Source: Synergistaceae bacterium (GTDB taxonomy: Bacteria > Synergistota > Synergistia > Synergistales > Aminobacteriaceae). From it: DNA of 10,983 bases. The DNA is taken from NCBI GenBank assembly GCA_017448375.1, contig JAFSLR010000169.1:1-10983 (forward strand). Reading direction: 5' to 3'. This document shows positions 6,546 to 10,983 of the stretch, piece by piece. A model generated the notes under the pieces. That model was not told the origin of the DNA. It saw only the letters and a program-made list of their open reading frames with translations, and made no database searches. Each line of letters begins with the position of its first letter. Position 1 is the first letter of the stretch. Position numbers and translations under genes: made by a program.

Positions 6546-8990
6546 ATGAATACTCACACAATCAGACAATTAATTACTGAGCCTGACAGTTCGGGCAATA
6601 ATATAACAGCTTTATGTTTCAGTGCTTTCGGAATGGTCTCGACTCTCGCTATGGGAATTATCGGTGCGATTCGAATCTTCGGGGGCTATTATGCGTCATC
6701 CTGTGCTTATTTCGTGATGTCAGTTTTGTCTCTTGCGCTTTTCGTTTACTCGGTCTTATGCCTTAGAGCCGGAAACACTGCGGGGCTTCGGAAATTGTCC
6801 TATCCTCTGACGGCCGGAGGATTCATTTTCGGGCTAACGTCATTATTCTTCCTTGACGGCGGGACATTGGGGGGCGTTCCGGTGTTCTTCATACTTGCTG
6901 TAGTGGCTACACCGTGTTTCCTCTCAACGGGCGAAGCGGTTATTATGGTCTGCCTTGAGCTTGTTGCTTACGTTGCAAACGCTCTCTTTGCGCACTATTA
7001 CCCGTCATCAATAGATCCTGCGCTTGCTGTTCCCGGAAATACGTTTTTCCCGATTCTGATTGTTACGGGAGTCCTTGCGCTTTTCTGCATACTCTACACG
7101 TATTCATACCGTCATCAGCAGTCGAGATTAGACAGCGCGATAGCCGAAGCAAATTCAGCGAACGAAGCAAAAAGTTCCTTCCTCAACAACATGTCGCATG
7201 AGATTCGCACCCCGATGAACTCGATTCTGGGAATGAATGAGATGATTCTGCGCGAGGAAGACAGACCCGAAATCAGAGAGTACGCTGTCGTTATTCAAAG
7301 GAGCGGCCGCGCATTATTGGGAATAATTAACGATGTTCTTGACTTCTCGAAATTACAGGATAAGAAGATGGAGATTATTCCAGTACGCTACGATTTAAGC
7401 TCGCTGATTAACGACCTCGTAAGCATAGCCGCTGAACAGGCAAAAAAGAAATCTCTCACCTTCACCGTGAACGTTGACAAAAATATTCCCCGAATACTTG
7501 ACGGCGACGAGTACCACATACGCCAGGTAATGATGAATATCCTCAACAACGCCATAAAATATACCGAACGCGGAGGAGTTACCGTTACAATAGGCTATGA
7601 GACTCTCGACACGTATAACATTCTCCTTAAATGCTCGGTGAGTGATACGGGAATCGGGATTAAGTCAGAAGACATAGAAGACATATTCTTACCCTTTGAA
7701 CACGTAGAGGCCTCAAGGAAATTCAGCGCGGACGGCTCCGGCTTAGGGCTTCCGATTGTGCAGAAACTTCTTCAGCTCATGGACTCCGAACTCAAAGTAG
7801 AAAGCGTATTCCACAAAGGGTCAACGTTCTCATTTGACGTTAAGCAGAATGTAATCAAGTGGGAACCTATCGGGGATTATGAGCGGGCATTCTCACAGGC
7901 AACGGCTCATCAGGAGAAAACGTTTACTCAGTCGTTCCAAGCTCCGAATGCAAGAGTGCTTGTTGTTGATGACGCTGATGTTAATTTGCTGGTTTTCGCC
8001 AATCTCCTCAAGAAAACGAGAATCAAAATCGACACTGCCTCAAGCGGTCTCGAAATGCTCCAAATGGTGCGAATGAATCACTACAACATGATATTCCTTG
8101 ACCACCGTATGCCAGGAATGGACGGTATAGAGGCTTTCCACAACATGAAGAAGATGACTGACGGACTGAACTATAACACGCCCGTTGTCGCACTCACTGC
8201 AAACGCTGTACTGGGTGCGAGACAGTTATACATTGACGAAGGATTCAGTGATTACATATCGAAGCCGGTTGACACTGTGAGGCTTGAACAAGTTTTGCTG
8301 GAATATCTGCCGCCTGATTTGATTGTTCGCGGTGATGACATGACGGACGACACTAACGAGTCCCCGAAGCCCGAATCAAATTCAGCCGAAAAAGTTTCAG
8401 AACCCGAAGACGAGTCAGCAAAATACAAGAACATTCCGGGAATTGATTACAACGCTGCTGTAACAAACTGCGGAACAGAGGACACATTCATTCAGGCACT
8501 TGAGATATTCTATAACTCACTCGACAAGAAAGCAGACGAAATAGAAGGCTTTGAACGCGAAAAGGACATCAAGAATTACACGATAAAAGTACACGCCCTT
8601 AAGAGTGCTGCCCGTCTCGTTGGCGCGCTGAAACTCTCAGAGGACGCGAAATATCTTGAGGCTTGCGGGGATAAGAGCGATGTTGCGGAGATTGAAGCGA
8701 AGACTCCCGCGCTGCTGTCGCTTTACCGGAGTTACAAGCCCGAACTCGCAAAAGTTTTCGGGAGCAAAGATGAGCCTGATATGTCATTGCCGGAAATTTC
8801 GCCGGAAGACCTTCACGAAATGTACTCGCTGATTAAAGGTTTCGCGGCTGATTTCGACCTCGACAACATAGACAGAATGATGGAGGAAGCAAAGAATTAC
8901 CGCATACCCGAATCGGAACGGGAAAAATTCGAGAAAATTAAAGAGTGCGTAACCAGTGCGGATTGGGGAACACTTGAAGACTTGCTATAA
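6546..8990 (+). CDS. Membrane hybrid sensor histidine kinase with C-terminal HPt (6 TM - HisKA - HATPase_c - REC - HPt)
   Basis: An 814-residue tripartite hybrid kinase. Residues 20-187 hold about six hydrophobic segments, including a GGTLGGVPVFFIL loop and helix (105-117). The sensor differs from those of the two leftward kinases. A short helical linker (190-212) leads to H-box SHEIRTPMNSILGMNE (H218). The N-box is NILNNAIKYT (N331, N335), with D367 in DTGIGI and G-box GSGLGL (397-402). The receiver (about 468-588) has D475/D476, phosphoacceptor D519 in FLDHRMPGMDG, T551 and K573. After an acidic, serine-rich linker (about 596-625), an HPt domain (about 630-738) carries H683 in VHALKSAAR, and a further acidic helical tail ends the protein. 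The expected path is H218 to D519 to H683, then to a separate receiver. The next gene, 50 bases downstream, encodes one. It is the only HPt in the window, so it may also serve the two leftward kinases. Start: the ATG at 6546 lacks a ribosome binding site, but no better start is seen. Confidence 0.94.
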   Translation: MNTHTIRQLITEPDSSGNNITALCFSAFGMVSTLAMGIIGAIRIFGGYYASSCAYFVMSVLSLALFVYSVLCLRAGNTAGLRKLSYPLTAGGFIFGLTSLFFLDGGTLGGVPVFFILAVVATPCFLSTGEAVIMVCLELVAYVANALFAHYYPSSIDPALAVPGNTFFPILIVTGVLALFCILYTYSYRHQQSRLDSAIAEANSANEAKSSFLNNMSHEIRTPMNSILGMNEMILREEDRPEIREYAVVIQRSGRALLGIINDVLDFSKLQDKKMEIIPVRYDLSSLINDLVSIAAEQAKKKSLTFTVNVDKNIPRILDGDEYHIRQVMMNILNNAIKYTERGGVTVTIGYETLDTYNILLKCSVSDTGIGIKSEDIEDIFLPFEHVEASRKFSADGSGLGLPIVQKLLQLMDSELKVESVFHKGSTFSFDVKQNVIKWEPIGDYERAFSQATAHQEKTFTQSFQAPNARVLVVDDADVNLLVFANLLKKTRIKIDTASSGLEMLQMVRMNHYNMIFLDHRMPGMDGIEAFHNMKKMTDGLNYNTPVVALTANAVLGARQLYIDEGFSDYISKPVDTVRLEQVLLEYLPPDLIVRGDDMTDDTNESPKPESNSAEKVSEPEDESAKYKNIPGIDYNAAVTNCGTEDTFIQALEIFYNSLDKKADEIEGFEREKDIKNYTIKVHALKSAARLVGALKLSEDAKYLEACGDKSDVAEIEAKTPALLSLYRSYKPELAKVFGSKDEPDMSLPEISPEDLHEMYSLIKGFAADFDLDNIDRMMEEAKNYRIPESEREKFEKIKECVTSADWGTLEDLL

Positions 8991-8991
8991 T
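8963..8991 (+). promoter_or_regulatory. Candidate extended -10 promoter for the two-receiver protein
   Basis: TGCTATAAT (8983-8991), an extended -10, ends one base past the stop codon of the HPt kinase. TTGGGG (8963-8968) lies 17 bases upstream of TATAAT as a partial -35. Transcription would start near 8998, about 43 bases before the ATG at 9041, which has AAGGA ten bases ahead. This could make the receiver protein independently of the kinase. Part of the match falls in coding sequence, so chance is possible. Confidence 0.45.
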
Positions 8992-9040
8992 TGTAATGGG
9001 TTGGCAAAATATACATGAATGAAAGAAGGAAACGGGAAAA

Positions 9041-9904
9041 ATGAGCAAAGTTTTATTCATCACTGAAAAAGTGAGCTTCATTTCAGAGGGCATAATCAAT
9101 CACCTTAAAGCACAGGATTTCGAGGTTCTGACGGTTAAGCCCGATGTAACAGCAATATCGAACTTCCTCAAAGAGGATAACGGAAACGAAGAGGGTGAAA
9201 TTGATCCCGAAGTCGCCGCCCTTTTAAGCCAGCAGGAAAACGGAGAAGAGGCTTCACAGTCATCATCAGACGACAAGAAAGACGATATTCCGCGAATATT
9301 CATACTCTATCTTCAGGGCGAAGATAATCTCATGATTGACGTACTGGGATATATCCGCGACCTTGTAGAGGACAGGGGAATACGTTTCTTCGTCATAGGG
9401 ACTCAGGAGGAAATTGACACGATAATAGGCAAGAAGGCCGATTACGTTGCACAGATATACACGCGGCCTGTTGACCTTGCAGACCTCATCAAGCGTTTGC
9501 AGAAAGAAGGAGAAGCCGTCGACAAGCTCAAAGAGTTCAAGAGCATACTTATTGTTGACGATGACGCAACCGCGCTCCGCTCAATGAAGAGCCTTCTCTC
9601 AACGCGCTATAAGATTCTCGTTGCAAGCTCAGGAATGAACGCGATAACGATTCTGGCGAAAAACAAAGTTGACTTGATACTGCTTGATTTCGAGATGCCG
9701 ATCGTGAACGGGCCGAAAGTTCTTGAGATGATACGTTCAGACCCCAACACCGCGAATATTCCCGTGATGTTCCTGACGGCGAAAGGCGACAAGCGAAGCA
9801 TAATGGAAGTATTGAGATTCAAGCCGGAAAAGTATCTGCTTAAGACGATGCTGCCGAAAGATATACTTGACAGCATAGACGAGTTCTTCAAGACAAGACG
9901 CTAA
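9041..9904 (+). CDS. Response regulator with degenerate N-terminal receiver-like domain and C-terminal REC, no effector domain
   Basis: A 287-residue cytoplasmic protein. Residues 165-287 are a canonical receiver: D173-D175 acidic cluster, phosphoacceptor D216 in LILLDFEMP, T246 in FLTAKGD and K268 in YLLKTM. Residues 1-155 look like a second receiver fold without phosphorylation residues. A VLFITEK first strand is followed by a helix. RIFILYLQGE replaces the usual phospho-Asp strand, RFFVIGTQEE follows, and IYTRPVDLADLIKRL resembles the last strand and helix including the RPV turn. It is interrupted by an acidic, low-complexity insert (about 45-83, rich in E, D, S, Q). No DNA-binding, enzymatic or chemotaxis domain follows. 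The HPt of the preceding kinase is the likely phosphodonor; the output is probably protein-protein contact through the N-terminal domain. It is 50 bases downstream of the kinase and followed by a strong terminator. The REC call is firm; the pseudo-receiver reading rests on pattern only. Confidence 0.88.
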   Translation: MSKVLFITEKVSFISEGIINHLKAQDFEVLTVKPDVTAISNFLKEDNGNEEGEIDPEVAALLSQQENGEEASQSSSDDKKDDIPRIFILYLQGEDNLMIDVLGYIRDLVEDRGIRFFVIGTQEEIDTIIGKKADYVAQIYTRPVDLADLIKRLQKEGEAVDKLKEFKSILIVDDDATALRSMKSLLSTRYKILVASSGMNAITILAKNKVDLILLDFEMPIVNGPKVLEMIRSDPNTANIPVMFLTAKGDKRSIMEVLRFKPEKYLLKTMLPKDILDSIDEFFKTRR

Positions 9905-9958
9905 CAACACAGCACACACCACAACAATACCCATATAACACTCCTTTCTCAGATTGAG

Positions 9959-9989
9959 CCCTTCCCGTGAAAAATTCGGGAGGGGTTTT
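9959..9989 (+). terminator. Rho-independent terminator of the rightward signalling operon
   Basis: CCCTTCCCG (9959-9967) pairs with CGGGAGGGG (9977-9985) in a 9-bp stem containing one T-G wobble. The loop has nine bases and a T4 run follows (9986-9989). It lies 54 bases after the stop of the two-receiver gene. Flanking CTCAGA (9948-9953) and TCTGAG (9989-9994) could extend pairing. On the opposite strand no T-run follows the hairpin, and the wobble becomes a C-A mismatch, so it is not a good terminator for era. Confidence 0.85.
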
Positions 9990-10008
9990 CTGAGCATGGC
10001 CGGAATGT

Positions 10009-10896
10009 TCACGCATAGCCCAGACGCTTTAACGCTGCCGGATTTCTTCTCCATTGCGGGACAACTTTCACCCACAAATCTATGAACGTCTCAATCCCCG
10101 TAACATTCTCAATAGCTTTTCTTGATGACTCTCCTATGCGTTTTATCATCTCGCCTTTTGAGCCGATTATGATTTTCTTCTGGCCTTCGGTTTCGGTGAT
10201 TAGGGACGCGCGTATGTAGAGCTTCTTACGGTCAGGATATTCTTCGGGGCTTTTGTACTCGTCAACAACAACCGCAACGCAATGCGGAACTTCATCACGC
10301 AGGAACATCAAAACTTTCTCGCGAATTATCTCTGAGGCCATGAACTTTTCGGTCGTGTCCATCAAAATATCAGGGTCATATATCGCTTCGCCCTCCGGGA
10401 TATGAGGCATTATCGCGGCCATGAGGGAGTCGAGTCCGCGCTTCGTCCTCGCTGAAATTGCAACTCGGTCTGCGAATGCGTAAATCTCATCGTAGAGTCT
10501 GAATGCCGGAATCGGGTCAGCCTTATCGGATTTGTTTGCGGCGAGTATGACGGGAATTTTTCGGGGCAATATTCGCGCAATCTCATAATCATCGGGCTTG
10601 AGCTTTCGAGTCCCAGCTTCAGTCAGCCACAATATACAGTCCGAATCATCAAGGGCTTCAAGTATCGAGTCATTGAGGAAGATTCCGAGTTTGTCGCGCG
10701 AGTCGGGAGTGTAGAGTCCGGGTGTGTCGGTGAAGATTATCTGCGAGTCATCGTCATTGTAGATACATCGTAGGGCGTTACGGGTTGTCTGGGGTTTCGG
10801 GGAAATAATCAGCGCATGAGTCCTCAGAAGAGCGTTGATGAGTGAGGATTTTCCCGCGTTGGGGCGGCCGATTATGGTTACAGTTCCGCACTTCAT
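10009..10896 (-). CDS. era: GTPase Era
   Basis: A 295-residue protein of the usual Era length (about 300). Era is an essential GTPase that binds the 3' end of 16S rRNA and acts in 30S subunit maturation. G1 is GRPNAGKSS (10-18); the switch I region contains PKPQTTRN with the G2 Thr; G3 is DTPG (57-60), G4 NKSD (121-124) and G5 within ISAR (147-150). The C-terminal KH domain shows VVDEY, EGQKKIIIGSKG with the GxxG loop GSKG (245-248), and the closing FIDLWVKVVPQWRRN and LGYA. G1 has Ala and Ser where many homologues have Val and Thr (GRPNVGKST), which is conservative and should not impair function. The ATG overlaps the stop of the upstream cdd gene by four bases (ATGA, 10893-10896), so the two are probably translationally coupled; only a weak AAGG precedes the start. 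It converges with the signalling operon. I see no terminator for it in the 104-base gap. Confidence 0.97.
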   Translation of the reverse strand: MKCGTVTIIGRPNAGKSSLINALLRTHALIISPKPQTTRNALRCIYNDDDSQIIFTDTPGLYTPDSRDKLGIFLNDSILEALDDSDCILWLTEAGTRKLKPDDYEIARILPRKIPVILAANKSDKADPIPAFRLYDEIYAFADRVAISARTKRGLDSLMAAIMPHIPEGEAIYDPDILMDTTEKFMASEIIREKVLMFLRDEVPHCVAVVVDEYKSPEEYPDRKKLYIRASLITETEGQKKIIIGSKGEMIKRIGESSRKAIENVTGIETFIDLWVKVVPQWRRNPAALKRLGYA

Positions 10897-10983
10897 GGCC
10901 TTAATGTGAATGCAACGGGCAATAATTCACGGAGGCTGTAAATCTCCGGCTCATTCGCTGACGCGAGGACTACGAGAATTTCC
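10893..10983 (-). CDS. cdd: Cytidine deaminase, C-terminal end only, 5' part outside the window
   Basis: Thirty codons are visible in frame, ending in TGA at 10893-10895. The translation begins EILVVLASANEPEIYSLREL and closes with LPVAF and a short tail. The pattern of an ILVV strand, a short variable turn, and ELLPxAF near the C-terminus matches bacterial homotetrameric cytidine deaminases, which salvage cytidine to uridine. The zinc-binding His/Cys-Glu and PCxxC motifs would lie upstream, outside the window, so the call rests on the tail plus the common cdd-era gene order. It overlaps the era start by four bases (ATGA). Confidence 0.8.
   Translation of the reverse strand, partial: EILVVLASANEPEIYSLRELLPVAFTLRP

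Noticed and set aside
9948..9994. Bidirectional terminator serving both the two-receiver gene and era
   Set aside because: On the minus strand the hairpin is not followed by a T-run and loses one pair to a C-A mismatch, so only the plus-strand function is supported.
9737..10075. 112-codon minus-strand open frame spanning the gap between the two-receiver gene and era
   Set aside because: It overlaps both real genes in other frames and runs across the terminator; nothing in the translation looks like a protein family.
10009..10896. GTP-binding motif variants (GRPNAGKSS) as a sign of a divergent or inactive Era
   Set aside because: The Lys and Ser that contact nucleotide and metal are kept, the other G motifs and the KH GxxG loop are canonical, and length is normal.

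Overview
The window looks like a chromosomal stretch from a mid-GC anaerobic bacterium. Synergistota or a Clostridia-like gut lineage is my best guess, because the hybrid kinases carry the H-box style common in those groups, the sensors are multi-pass membrane domains, and cdd and era are adjacent and overlap. This assignment is inference and no marker here settles it. Housekeeping genes sit at both edges: the 3' part of rarA on the left, and era with the tail of cdd on the right. I see no tRNA, rRNA, CRISPR array, insertion sequence or phage gene.

Between them (814-9904) lies a signalling island of five genes arranged divergently around a 99-bp intergenic region. Leftward, two membrane hybrid histidine kinases (4494-6446 and 2552-4492, separated by one base) are followed by a PAS-GGDEF-EAL protein (814-2481). 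Rightward, a third membrane hybrid kinase with an added HPt domain (6546-8990) is followed by a small protein with two receiver-like domains (9041-9904). The leftward operon ends at a probable terminator overlapping the 3' end of rarA. The rightward operon ends at a clear intrinsic terminator at about 9959-9989.

How they may work together (inference): all three kinases have intact H, N and G boxes and a C-terminal receiver with a phosphoacceptor Asp, but only the third carries a His-phosphotransfer domain. That HPt could be the shared exit point for phosphoryl groups, with the receiver of the 9041-9904 protein as the obvious acceptor. No DNA-binding output domain is encoded. The PAS-GGDEF-EAL protein has lost catalytic residues in both the GGDEF and EAL domains, so it reads better as a nucleotide sensor or scaffold than as a c-di-GMP enzyme. 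The most unusual aspect of the window is this combination: three related membrane kinases, one HPt, a pseudo-receiver/receiver protein, and a doubly degenerate c-di-GMP module.
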